64,000 nt of DNA from Cochliopodium minus (lineage: Eukaryota > Discosea > Himatismenida > Cochliopodiidae). Below the pieces are notes generated by a model. That model was not told the DNA's origin and searched no databases. It saw only the letters and a list, made by a program, of their open reading frames with translations. The translations under genes and the position numbers were made by a program. Location: positions 13,510-77,509 of the forward strand of contig JAMYWO010000049.1 of assembly GCA_024220525.1 (NCBI GenBank), given 5' to 3'. Below, one piece after another: positions 45,764-56,600 of this stretch (position 1 is its first letter; each line of letters opens with the position of its first letter).

Positions 45764-45991
45764 TTAATCTCTTAATTTCAATAGAAGAGTTATGAAAGAA
45801 TTTTCCACTATGTTGTAATGATTAAGAGTATATTGATCTTGCAATTCATTTCCTGCATAGATCAATCTCTGTTGATCATCTTCCACTCCTCTCACTTCCT
45901 GTATTTTCCTCTTCAATTCTAAGACAGTTTGATTACCATCAATTTCGATTTCATTCCTCACGTCATTCAAAGTCTTTATTATCAATTTCAT
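45764..45991 (-). CDS. Ubiquitin-like protein lacking the C-terminal Gly-Gly
   Basis: An intronless gene of 75 residues that is a single ubiquitin fold: MKLIIKTLNDVRNEIEIDGN, TVLELKRKIQEVRGVEDDQQ, RLIYAGNELQDQYTLNHYNI and SFITLLLKLRD. Ubiquitin's hydrophobic patch and the DQQRLIYAG strand are kept. The C-terminus ends in LKLRD instead of LRLRGG, so it cannot be conjugated in the usual way and has no extra residues to be trimmed. The ATG at 45991 is chosen because it gives the canonical first strand; the frame extends 16 codons further upstream. It may act as a free-standing binding module. Confidence 0.8.
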   Translation of the reverse strand: MKLIIKTLNDVRNEIEIDGNQTVLELKRKIQEVRGVEDDQQRLIYAGNELQDQYTLNHYNIVENSFITLLLKLRD

Positions 45992-46042
45992 TTTTTTATT
46001 TTTTTTTAATTCAAAATATATTACAAAAGAAGATATCAATCT

Positions 46043-47679
46043 TTAAAATGAGAGATAATAGGTTGCCAAGATAAAGGGAGAAATGAAAAACATAGAGTTG
46101 TAAAAGGAACTCATGAACCGTTCCTTGGGAAAAACCTGCGATTTGTCCTTGAGAGAGTTACCAGAAACTACGAACTGAGGCATGAGGAAAGCCTGAGATA
46201 AAAGAATGAGGACAAAAAAAAGAGAGACAGCCACATTAAAAGACTCAAACAAAATAATGTAAGTGATCGGAGAATTTTTTAAACCCATCCATCTTAAAAA
46301 AAGTTCAACGAAAAACTTACAAAACAAATAGATTGTGTAGATGATGAGTGTTGAGAGGGGTGTTCGTGGGTAGAACGGAGGAGATAGGAGAAAAGAGAGA
46401 GATAAGGCGAGCAGAGAGAAGAGTGAGCAGAGTTTGACATGGGAGTCGCTGGCGAAGAGGTACAAGTAGATTGGGAGTGGGCAGTACAATGTGAGAGCTT
46501 CAATGTATAACGAATTTTTGTGGTTTGAAACTTTTTTGAAAAAAAAAATTTAATTCAAAAAAAATGTAATTCAAAAAAAAATTTAATTCAAAAAAAAATT
46601 TCGTAAAGATCAATAATAATTTTTTACTTGTCCCAGATTTGTTTCTAAAATTAGAATGTTTGATTAGTTCTTGGAGATATGAAAGAGTGTATTCGTACAA
46701 CAAAAAAATCATTGATCTAATGGAAAAATAAAAGTTAAATCTTTCTTTTATGATTTAATTTTTTACTGAATTATTTTTTATTATTTTCATATTTTAATCG
46801 GAGAACTTACGCGAATATTGTGAATACAAGAGGGAAAAGAGAATACAAGAATTTACCATCAAAGTAACGATTTAAAAGCTTAGAACACTCGATCGAAAAA
46901 TATATGTTCACAAATGCAGTAACTCTATGGAAAAAAAAAGATGGTTGTCAAAAATTGTTTAAATGAAAATAATTTGTTTGGAGATGTTTTTTATTTTTAA
47001 AGTTTGGAAATAAATATAATATTGAAAAAAAAAGTAAAAAGTAAATATTTCATTTTTTTAATTTTGTTATGTTGATTGGGAATTGTATTATATATATTGT
47101 AATTCCAAATTATATAGAAAACAATCGATTATTCTCGAATTCAAAATAAAGTTTAAATAAGAGATAAAATGTTACTCATAAATCACATAGAAATTTTGGG
47201 TGTATCTAAAGATAAAATAGAGCATCTTGGATATTGTGTATAAGATCATTATTTCGAATAACCACGAATCCCTTTCTATCAATAATACAAATAAGATAGG
47301 CAAATACAATGGCAATAGCAGTGAGAAGATAACAGATCTGATGAAATACGTGGGATCACTTATCTTTTTTATATAGATGAGGATTTCTTTATGGCTATCC
47401 AATATCTTATATAATAACTGGATTACATTCGAATTTTTGAATTCGATGTATAATTTCATCTGCTCCTTTCTTATTTGCATTTCATTTCCAATTTTATGCC
47501 AATCCTTATTCACCATTATGGAATTTCCCAATGAAGTATCGTCCAAAAAAGTGAATAGGTACATAATCACTGTTCAAATAAATATAACCTCAAATTTGCT
47601 TTATATAATTTGAATCAAAACCTCTTTTTGGCAATTTCCTAAATGGTTGATCAATGTTATTCAGGTTATTTGATTCCAT
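46043..47679 (-). CDS. F-box protein with multiple membrane segments
   Basis: Five exons (47679-47622, 47569-47176, 46924-46811, 46716-46628, 46530-46043) join in phase to 380 residues. The N-terminus is an F-box: FRKLPKRVIMYLFTFLDDTS, then NSIMVNKDWHKIGNEMQ. A hydrophilic helix region follows. From about residue 105 onward there are at least seven hydrophobic segments, for example SVIFSLLLPLYLPILFVLLI, LFSLLALSLSFLLSPPF, AVSLFFVLILLSQAFLM and FFISPFILATYYLSF. Thus the F-box would face the cytosol on a polytopic membrane protein. No known transporter or enzyme family is recognised. The last exon also has a GTAAG..AAG stretch that is in frame when left unspliced. Confidence 0.7.
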
Positions 47680-48290
47680 TATTTTTTTTTATAAATTCTA
47701 AATTCAGAAATAAAGGGAACTATTTTGACAAAGCATTTAGCCATCAATCATTTTGGAAATACTTGGAATTTGATTTAAATGAAATACTTTCAAACCTATG
47801 AAAACAATGTTTTGAAGTAGTTTTTCACACTAAAAATCCCTAGCAAATGTAGATTTGTTTGATTGGAAATGAAGAAATAGCAAAATTAATTTGAACATTA
47901 GCCAATACCTCTTTTTTAATATTTTTCAAAAAAAGAAAATTATGATTCAAAACATACATTTTTAACAATTGTTAAAATCAAACATCGATATAACCTACAA
48001 TGCAAATAATTTCTTACCATGATTTAAATTTATATTTTTGAAAAGGCACAACAAAAAAAAAAAAATTGAAAGGACAAATATAAAAATAAAAAAATAATGA
48101 AGTTTCCAAATTAGTAAAAAAAAATGAATAAATCCCGAATGAAATAAAGAAAAATTTCTGAGATAGGTCCCAAGAAAAGCTTGTACAATGTGATACATAG
48201 AAATAGAAGTAGAAATCATCTTTTGATTTATTCCAAACACAATTTCAATGTTAATTTTTAAGTTTATGGATTAAATAAAATTAGTTTATA
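47680..48290. other. Spacer with uncertain hydrophobic open frame
   Basis: A minus-strand frame from an ATG at 48219 to 47995 reads MISTSISMYHIVQAFLGTYL and then becomes Phe/Ile-rich. It could be a small membrane protein or a composition artefact; there is no support beyond its openness. The rest of the spacer shows no exon. Confidence 0.3.
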
Positions 48291-48426
48291 TTAAATTTGA
48301 TCCTTAATTAATAATTTAGAAGGGATCTGTTCCCCAAAAATACTTTTGGTTATTTTTTTTCTTTTATTTTCATTATCTTTCTTTGAGTTGTCTTCTTTTG
48401 ACTCTTCTTGCCTTTTAAATAAATCC
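48291..48426 (-). CDS. 3' exon of an unidentified gene
   Basis: Behind a CATTAG acceptor the frame reads DLFKRQEESKEDNSKKDNEN, then KRKKITKSIFGEQIPSKLLI and KDQI before TAA. The hydrophilic composition is typical of coding sequence here. The upstream exon is not resolved; an ATG at about 48508 (MQSISNEEHEL) lacks a donor. The gene would be divergent from the RDD gene at 48566. Confidence 0.4.
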
Positions 48427-48565
48427 CTAATGAAGAAAAATCTAGATATAATTTTATTAAAAGCAAATTTAAATAAAAAATATTAATTCATGTTCCTCAT
48501 TGGATATTGATTGCATTAGTACTGTTAATATTATAAATTATAATAAATAAATTAAAATATAAAAA

Positions 48566-49196
48566 ATGAAAAAATTATTTTTCAAAAGAAATTACTTAAC
48601 CAAATTAAAATTTGAGAATAAAAAAGCTTTCAAATTTACCAAATTTATACCCTCAACTGTTTTTTTGGTAGTTAGTGGTTACTTAAGCAAAGATTTATTC
48701 AAACTTCAATCAAGTGTACAAATCACAGGCGAAAATGAAGTTAACGATTTGATCATCAAAAATGAATCTATCATAGAAAAACAAGAAGAGATTTCGATTA
48801 TTTCCAAACACGAACCTGCATCAAGAGAGAGGATTTTAGCAGGTATATTAAAAACAATAATTAAATTAATAAATTATTTATATTAAATAAGGGATTGTTG
48901 ATGCCTTATTGCATGGAACTTTGATCCCATTGATATTTTTTCTCGCTTTACCAGATAAGGATGAAAAAGAGAACAAGATATATAGATCTTTTGGTAAAAG
49001 AACCTTTAGGATTCATTATATCGACATAACTACAGGGCAACCTGCATCATTCGCAAAGTTGTTTCTAGACTTAATTTTATCCATTATTTTTTTGCCAGTA
49101 TTTGCTATTCCTGATATTTTTCTTTTCTTCTTCTCTGAATCAAAGAGATTATGCTCTGAAAGATTCATGGATTTATATTTGATAAAAGATATTTAA
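48566..49196 (+). CDS. RDD-domain membrane protein
   Basis: Two exons (48566-48842, 48892-49196) give 193 residues. The N-terminus is basic and amphipathic (MKKLFFKRNYLTKLKFENKK), consistent with mitochondrial targeting, followed by a short hydrophobic stretch. The RDD-like domain starts with RERILAGIVDALLHGTLIPL, where Arg-x-x-AG-x-x-D is the family pattern, continues through YIDITTGQPASFAKLFLDLI and ends with a second hydrophobic segment (LSIIFLPVFAIPDIFLFFF). RDD proteins are small membrane proteins, best known from bacteria; the eukaryotic role is largely unknown and a transport function is proposed for some. Confidence 0.65.
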
Positions 49197-49491
49197 TTAA
49201 ACTCACAGTTTTCCATCTCCCAATGAAAATTTCCTTTTGATAAGTTTATTAAAATGATTGATGAATGAAAAAAAATAATTTTTGTTATCCATTTGGAAAG
49301 ATAGTTGTATATTTTGTTGTTATAAAAATATTGGAATAATTTGTATATCTTTGTTATAATGAATATTTATGGGAAAAATCATTTTCTTGACAATCATCTT
49401 ATTCAATTCATTTGGGAATATTCTTCAATGAAACTGTCTTTAGCAAAAATATAAAAAAAAAAAAAATTTATCTTTGATTTTTATTTATTTT

Positions 49492-50310
49492 ATGGATACC
49501 TCTCAACTTTTTGCATTGTCCAGATTTATTCAATTGACATGTTCTAAAGAATTGGATCAATATCTCTCATCAAAGTCAGATTTACATCCTATCAAAAGAG
49601 CAAAATATTCTACACAACTATTGAATTGCAAAATTAGAGCGTAATATAAAGAAATAAAGAATTTTATTGAAAGAGATATAATAAAATTACACTATCAAAA
49701 AAAATAATTTTTATAAATATTTAATAACATTGAAATATTAAAAATATATCGCATATAAAACCATCATGACTCATTTATTTTTTTAAAAAAAACCATATTG
49801 ATAGAGAACAAATAGCAAATAAATATTGCCAACAAGAATTTATTAATGCAACAAGAGATATTGCTCAAAATAATAATGAAGTTCAAGATTCTACCACAGA
49901 TTTGTTGAATTTATGTTTATTTGAGAAAGTAAACAACAATAAAGATATTAGAAGAAATTTTTTCTAAGAGATTCAATCAGGAGGAGAAAATAACAAGTTA
50001 TATAATTCTTTTGTAGCACAATTAAAAATGATTAAAACAAAAAAAAATATGAAGGAAGATATATTTTATTTTTTTCTCCAAATCGTTCAAAATCAATGAA
50101 ATCATATTTGATAAGAGGAAATGCGCCATCATATGAAAAATTATTTTAAAAATAATCCAAAAAAAAACAATATCTTCCAAAAAAAAAGAATCCATACAAG
50201 TTTATCAGTGATCATTTGGAAAGAAATATATCAAAATCTTAGAATTTTTTTTATCTTTGAAAATGGCAAAAAGATAACAAAAATAGAAGAGATTTTGGAG
50301 AAATAAAAGA
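49492..50310 (+). pseudogene. Decayed gene, possibly SF3A3/Prp9-like
   Basis: Two well-formed exons (49492-49640 and 49805-49967) encode MDTSQLFALSRFIQLTCSKE ... and reach TAA. The same frame continues past the stop with EIQSGGENNKLYNSFVAQLK, which resembles the SF3A3 ISGPNEFAEFYNRLKQIKE block. Further on, one frame has FISDHLERNISK (compare its F-x-x-HL-x-x-x-x-H finger) and another ends FENGKKITKIEEILEK, like the SF3A3 C-terminus (ITKIEEA-x-x-LW-x-K). Frame changes and stops separate these blocks, and most of the ~500-residue protein is missing. The family call is tentative. Alternatively the first two exons are a separate 104-residue gene. Confidence 0.4.
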
Positions 50311-50356
50311 AATTATAAAAGTTTGAAAGAAAGTTGTAAAATAAATTAAAAAAAAA

Positions 50357-53300
50357 ATGAAGCAAATATTAATTTTGGTAATTAGCGAAATTTCTCTTTT
50401 ATTTTATATTTTTTGTTTGATTTTTTTTTCTTTTTGATAGTCATTATTATTTGTATTGGCATTTTCTCAAAAACCAATTCAAGTGTATCAAACATCAATC
50501 CAAGGAGATAGAATGGCCAAAAAAGAAAATGTGAATTGGCAGAATAATTTTAATTCGATAAATACGGTGATATTCAAAAGAGGGATGAAATATCAAAAAA
50601 TATTTGGATTTGGAGGAGCATTTACTGAAGCAGCATGTAAAAAAAAATATTTAATTTAATATTTAGGCGAAAATTAATTATAATTTTTTTCTTTACTTTT
50701 TTTTTTCAAAACAGCCTTTAATTTTGCTGGATTGAATAAAGATAATCAAAACAAGATTTTACAACTTTATTGGGGTGAAGATGGAATCAATTATTCTGTT
50801 GGAAGAGTACCAATGAACAGTTGTAAATATTTTTTTTTTTTTTTGAGAAACAATTATTTTTATTTGACAATTTATTATAGGTGATTTTTCAATAAAAAGT
50901 TATAATTTTGATAATGTAAGTTCTTTTTATAACAATACTTTTACCTTATTCTCATATTACCAAAGGTAACAAATGATTTCAACTTGGATCATTTCGATAA
51001 TAACGTGCAACATGATCAAGAAACAATGATTCCATTTATAAAACAAGCAATGAGCACTTCTTCAAGAAAAATAAATTTATTTTTGACACCTGTACTAAAA
51101 TCTATTTTTTAATATTAATTTTTTTTAATAATTTTTAAACTATTTTTAGTGGAGTCCTCCTGTAAAAAATAAATTCTTATTTTATGGATTTTTTTTAAAC
51201 TTTTAAAAAGGGATGGATGAAAAGAAATGGTACTTTTATTTTATTTTTATTAAATTATTTCCAAATAAAAAATTTAAAAGGGCATATGGATCACTCTGAG
51301 AATCCAGGTTTAATACAAAGCGAACAAGTATTTACTTCATGGGCAAATTATTTTGTGAAATTTATCTCCGCTTATAAAAACTTGGGAGTGGGTGAGACTT
51401 TTGTTTTATTTTTAGCTTTTAATTAATTTTTTTATTAAAAAGATTTTTGGGGTTTAACAATCCAAAACGAGCCTTTGATTACAAGTAAATTTTTTACCTC
51501 TTTTTAATTATTTTTTTTGAAATTTAATTTTTTTACGAAGCAAAATATGAGTCTTTGATATTGTTGTCCAACGACGAAAAAAACTTTTTGAGGGATTATT
51601 TAGGACCAATTATGAGAAAAAACTTTGCGAATGTGTCCATTATGATTTTTGATCACAATTTAGACCAAATCTACGATTATTCCAAACCTTTATTAGAAGA
51701 TCCCAACACAATTGATTTTGTTGATGGAGTTGCCTTTCATTGGTAATTAAAACAAGAAATATATTTTTTTTTTTTATTTTTTTTCAAACAAAAAATATTT
51801 TTCAAATAAAGAAATTTTGATGATAATCTTGTTTGAAAAAAATTAATAGGTACTCTAGATATCCTGACTTGTATAACTTGGAGAAACTGGCTCTTCAATA
51901 TCCTCAAAAATTCTTGTTAGGTACTGAAGCATGTAACTGTCCTGTTGCTAAAAATTCTACTATTCAATGGGTTCATTTATTTTTAGATTTTTTTTTTTTA
52001 ATATTTCTTTTGAAAGGACAATGCTGAAGAGTATGGAATGGTGAACATTAAAAATTTGTTTTTTTTTTAAAAAAAAATTAAGAAATTTGTTTGTTTTTGT
52101 TTAGGATATAATTGGAGGTTTTCAATTTTTTTTTATTTTTTTATTTTATTTTTTTTAACTTTTTTTATTAAAGATTTATTGTATGGGGCTGTTGGATGGA
52201 CTGATTGGAATTTGTTATTAGACATGCAAGGTAAAGAAATATTTTTTTAAAAAATTTTGATTGTTCAAATTAAATTATTTAATACGAAAAATAGGAGGAC
52301 CTAACCATGTTGAAAACTTGTATAAATAAAATAGATTTGAATTAATAAAAATTTTTTTTAATTTTTTTTTTTGTAAAACAAAAAGTTGCGATAGTCCTAT
52401 CTTGGTAGATACAAGCAATCAAAAGGTGGAAGTGCAACCAAAATATTATTACATGGGGTATAATATTTTTTTCAGATATTTTTTTAAACAGATTTAATCA
52501 TTATTTAAATAAAAAACAGGCAAATCTCAAAGTTTGTTGTTCCTGGTTCAATCAGAGTCCAAACAATTAATTTTTTGAATTCAAAGAATATTATTCCTAT
52601 TGATGGACAGAATTATGAAGGAGAGAATGTTCAGCTCTCTTACTGCGGAAGTGAAATTTCTTCTCAGAAATGGAGTTACAACTCTTTCACCAAACACATC
52701 TACTTGGAAGAAACCGATCTATGTTTAGATGATTCAAAGTTCAACGAGACAAACAACCCAAATGTAGTTGTATGGTAAAATTATTTTTATGCTAAATTTT
52801 ATGCAGATTTTTATATTAAAAATTTTTATTTTTATTTTTTTAAATTTTTTAGATTTTATTCAAATTTTTTATTTGTTTATTTTTTAATAATAAATTTAAT
52901 CAGATTTTATTAATATTTTTGATTTTTTGATTTTTTTGTTTTTTTATTTTTCTGTAATATTATAATTTTATTTATTTTTTGATTTTATTTATTTTTTATT
53001 TGTTTATTTTTTTGATTTTAAATAGGAAATGTAGTTTGTTAGATTCCAAAAACCAAAAATGGTATTTCATTTCTGGCAACAGACTCCAAAACGAAAACTC
53101 CAACCTTTGTCTCACCATAGATGATTACATCGATCAATCAGGAGCCAATGTAGTCCAAAAGCCTTGTGATGAGAATGATGTTCGCCAAAAGTGGAGATGG
53201 AGCAGCAATGGATCCAATCAGATCCAATCTTTTTTGCCTCCTTTGGACAACAACTCTTTGTGCTTGCAAGTTGGAAGATTATCATTGTATACTGTATCTT

Positions 53301-53446
53301 TTGTTACTCCTGTTGGTGATAACATTTTGATTGCTCAGAACACTGCATCTTATCCTGTCAACTTCAAATTTCAAGATGACAATTATCCTGCATATGCTGC
53401 CAATATTACTTTGCCCAATAATTCGATCACTACCTTTATATTTTGA
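50357..53446 (+). CDS. GH30 glucosylceramidase with inserted ricin-type lectin domain
   Basis: Eighteen exons join in phase to 619 residues. Signal peptide: LSLLFVLAFS. GH30 hallmarks: FGFGGAFTEAA, YSVGRVPMNSCDFS, LTIQNEPL with the acid/base Glu, LLGTEACNC with the nucleophile Glu, GAVGWTDWNLLLDMQGGPNH and NFCDSPILVD. It should hydrolyse glucosylceramide in the lysosome. After KFVVPGSIRVQT, where the beta domain normally continues, about 190 residues with three Q-x-W motifs (SQKWSY, NQKWYF, RQKWRW) form a ricin-type beta-trefoil. The beta domain then resumes (NILIAQNTASYPVNFKF, NITLPNNSITTFIF). Exons are tiny in places: 51150-51161 (12 nt), 52105-52117 (13 nt) and 51211-51229 (19 nt). Confidence 0.9.
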
Positions 53447-53616
53447 ACAAAAAAAAAAAATAGATATACCCCTTTTTATAAAATTGTTTATAATTTCTAT
53501 TATGTATTCATATAAGCATTATATTGCTTTATTTCAAATGTGATTATGAAGATGTGAAAAAAAAAAAAATATAAAAAAATAGAAGATCATTTTTTCTTTA
53601 AAGATCAATTGAAGAA

Positions 53617-56600
53617 ATGTCATGGGAAGATATCTATAAAATGTGCATGAGTGTACCCAAAGTCAAAGAAGTGGTGGAATTGATTGATGAAATCAATTTT
53701 GATATGAACAAGCCAAAGGAAGAATTCGATTTGCAATCCATCCAAGAGAAATTGGTCAATATAGAAAAGAAATTCACCAATTGTGGAGCATCTCAACCTA
53801 TGGTGATTTATCTCAATAGCAGATTTTTCTACGAATTGGGAAGATTCAAGAAAGCTATGGATCCATTATCCTCTCAAAAATTCTTTGAAGATTCGATAAA
53901 TATAGCCTCATATCTCAAAGATACAAAGATGATCCAATATATCAAATTAGAGTTAGCAGAATTGTATATGTTGAAGAAAGAAAAGAATTTCACAAAATTT
54001 GCTTACGAATTAGCCAAAGAGTTTGAACAATCAAAGGATCTCTTCAGACATGCCAGATTATTGTGCATCTTCGCTCAATATTGGCTCAGAGATGAATCAC
54101 AGAGCGCAGAATTCGCAACCAGAAGGGCCTGCTCTCAATTCAGTTTGGCAATAAACAAATTGAAGAATGCAACAGGATATGATCAATATTTCTTGAAGAT
54201 ATTCTCCGAACAAAAAGATAAAAAAGAACAAAAGGTATTTCAAATTGAAAAAGAATAAATTAATATATTGGATTCAATAGAGTCTGATCTATTCAAAATA
54301 TCTTGAGATAAAAAAATTTATTTTTATATACTATTTTTTAAACATGATAATTGGTTTGTGGGAGAATTCAAGATTAAAGAATTTTTTTGAAATTAATTAA
54401 TGTTTCCAAATTGATACAGAAAATCATTACATACAAAAGATTTTCAATTTATCTTAAAATAAACTTTTAATCCTACTTAATTTAAAACGAATTTGCTTTA
54501 CAAATAATCCTCAAACATCTTCAAAGAAAATCTAAAAAAAAAATTTCAAAATTTAATTAAATAATAGGTTGAAATACAAGAAAATGAGAAGCAAGACAGT
54601 GAAGAAAACAAAGAATCTACAAAAGAAATAAGCAAGGAGGATGATTACTCTTCTCTTCTCAAGAACAAGACCAAAGAGCAGAAAAACCACATCAGTTGGT
54701 TGTTGAACATCTTGATTGTCAACGCAGAGCTCAAAATGTCTTTAAAGGAGTATGCTGATGCGATCGATATTCTTAGAGAAGGTAAATTAATTGCAATGAA
54801 CGAATCTAGGTAAACTCTTTTTAAAATCTAAGATGTTAGAGAATGTTTACTTACTTTGATCTATTTAAATATTTATTTCTTTAAGAGTTTATTTTATTCT
54901 ATTAAATTTTTTTTTATTTTTATATTTTTATATTTTTTATTATTTTTTTATTTTTTTAAATTATTTTAAAATTTTAACATTTGTTTATTATGTTTTATAT
55001 TTATTGATCTTTAGATTAAACAAGCACATACAAATGATTGGAAAGATGGCGGACATTTACTTCAACTGCTCAGAATGGGAGACTTGCATGGAATGCTACC
55101 TCGACTGCATAAAAGCACTAGGAGACAAGAAGGAGCACAACCCGCAATTATCCATCCTCTACGCAAACGTAGGAGTTTGTCTCAAAAACTTGAAAAGATA
55201 CGACGAATCTGTTGAATACAAAAAACAAGCTTTTGAAAGAATGGTCACTGTGGAGGACAAGTTCGAAATTTTGGTGCAGATGGGAGAACTTTTCATTTAC
55301 ACTGATGTCAATTCTCACAAGGCCAAGAAGGCTATGGACTATTTCTCGCAAGCTAGAAAGTTATTGGAAGAGCCACACAAAGTCATTGAGTCCGAAATTG
55401 TAAAACAAAAATTTTTTTTTTTAATCATTAATGAAATAATTTTGTATTTTTATCAAAATAATTTTCCAGTTATTTTCATTTTTTTTATTTTTTATTTTTT
55501 TATTATTTATTTTTATTTTTATTTTTTATTTTTATTTTTATTTTTTATTTTTTATTTTTTATTTTTTATTTTTTATTTTTTTCTTTTTTAATTTTTAATT
55601 TAATTTTTTATTTTATTTTAATTTATTTTTAAAAGGCAAAATTGGATCTTGGAGTTGCTATTGCTACTTATATGATGAAGAACTATGAAGATTCCATAAA
55701 ACTTTTTGAAGACACTATCCCCAAATTGGAGCCTCAACAAAAAGCATCATCCAACTATTATTTGTCCATGATGTACCACGAGAGGGGCAACATGGATCAA
55801 GCAATAGAATGTGTTTTGAAAGGATTAACTGATTTGGCTCCTAATTTATACTCCAAGAGTGTTGTTTTGGAAAGATTGTAATTTTTTATTTTTATTTAAA
55901 GAATTTTTTTAATTCTTATTTTTAATATTATTTATTTATTGTTTTTTTATTTTTTATTTTATTTTTTTTTTATTTCATTAATTTTTATCTTATTTTTTTT
56001 TTCTTAATTTTTATTAGGTATGAAGGAAAACGTCACCAACTCTTATCAAAGTTATTACAGCTTTATTACGAAAAAAAAGGTAAATTTTTCTTGTATTATT
56101 TTTTTCTTTCAAAAATTTTATTTTATTTTATTTTTTTATTCTATTTTTTTTAAAAAAAGACTTTACAAGTGCACTGGTTGCTGTTGAAAAATATAGAGCT
56201 TTAAATTTGATTTCCATTTTGAAACTTGATGGTAGTCCAATGTCAAGCATAGGTCCATATCCCAAACTCGCCAACTTTTTGGCTCTCACAGGACTCAACT
56301 TTATCGAATATTTCGTTTCTTTGGAGTTTATCAAAGTTGACAAAGCCAATGTTGTACAAGAGGAAGTGAACGATAAAGAAGACATTGACGAAAAAGAAGA
56401 AAAAGTTGGTAAAAAATTTTTTTTTTTATTGATTTTAAATTTCAAATTATTAGATTTTTTTATTATTTTTTTTATTATTTTATTATTTTATTATTTTATT
56501 ATTTTATTAATTTTCTTCAAAATTTTTTGAATTTACGTTCAAACTTTTTAGTTTTTTCTTTAAATAAGTTTTTAAATTATTTTTTTTTTTATTTCATTTT

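Noticed and set aside
46293-46320. Possible 28-bp intron (GTAAG..AAG) in the F-box membrane gene
   Set aside because: Removing it breaks the frame, whereas leaving it in keeps a continuous protein; it is also too short.
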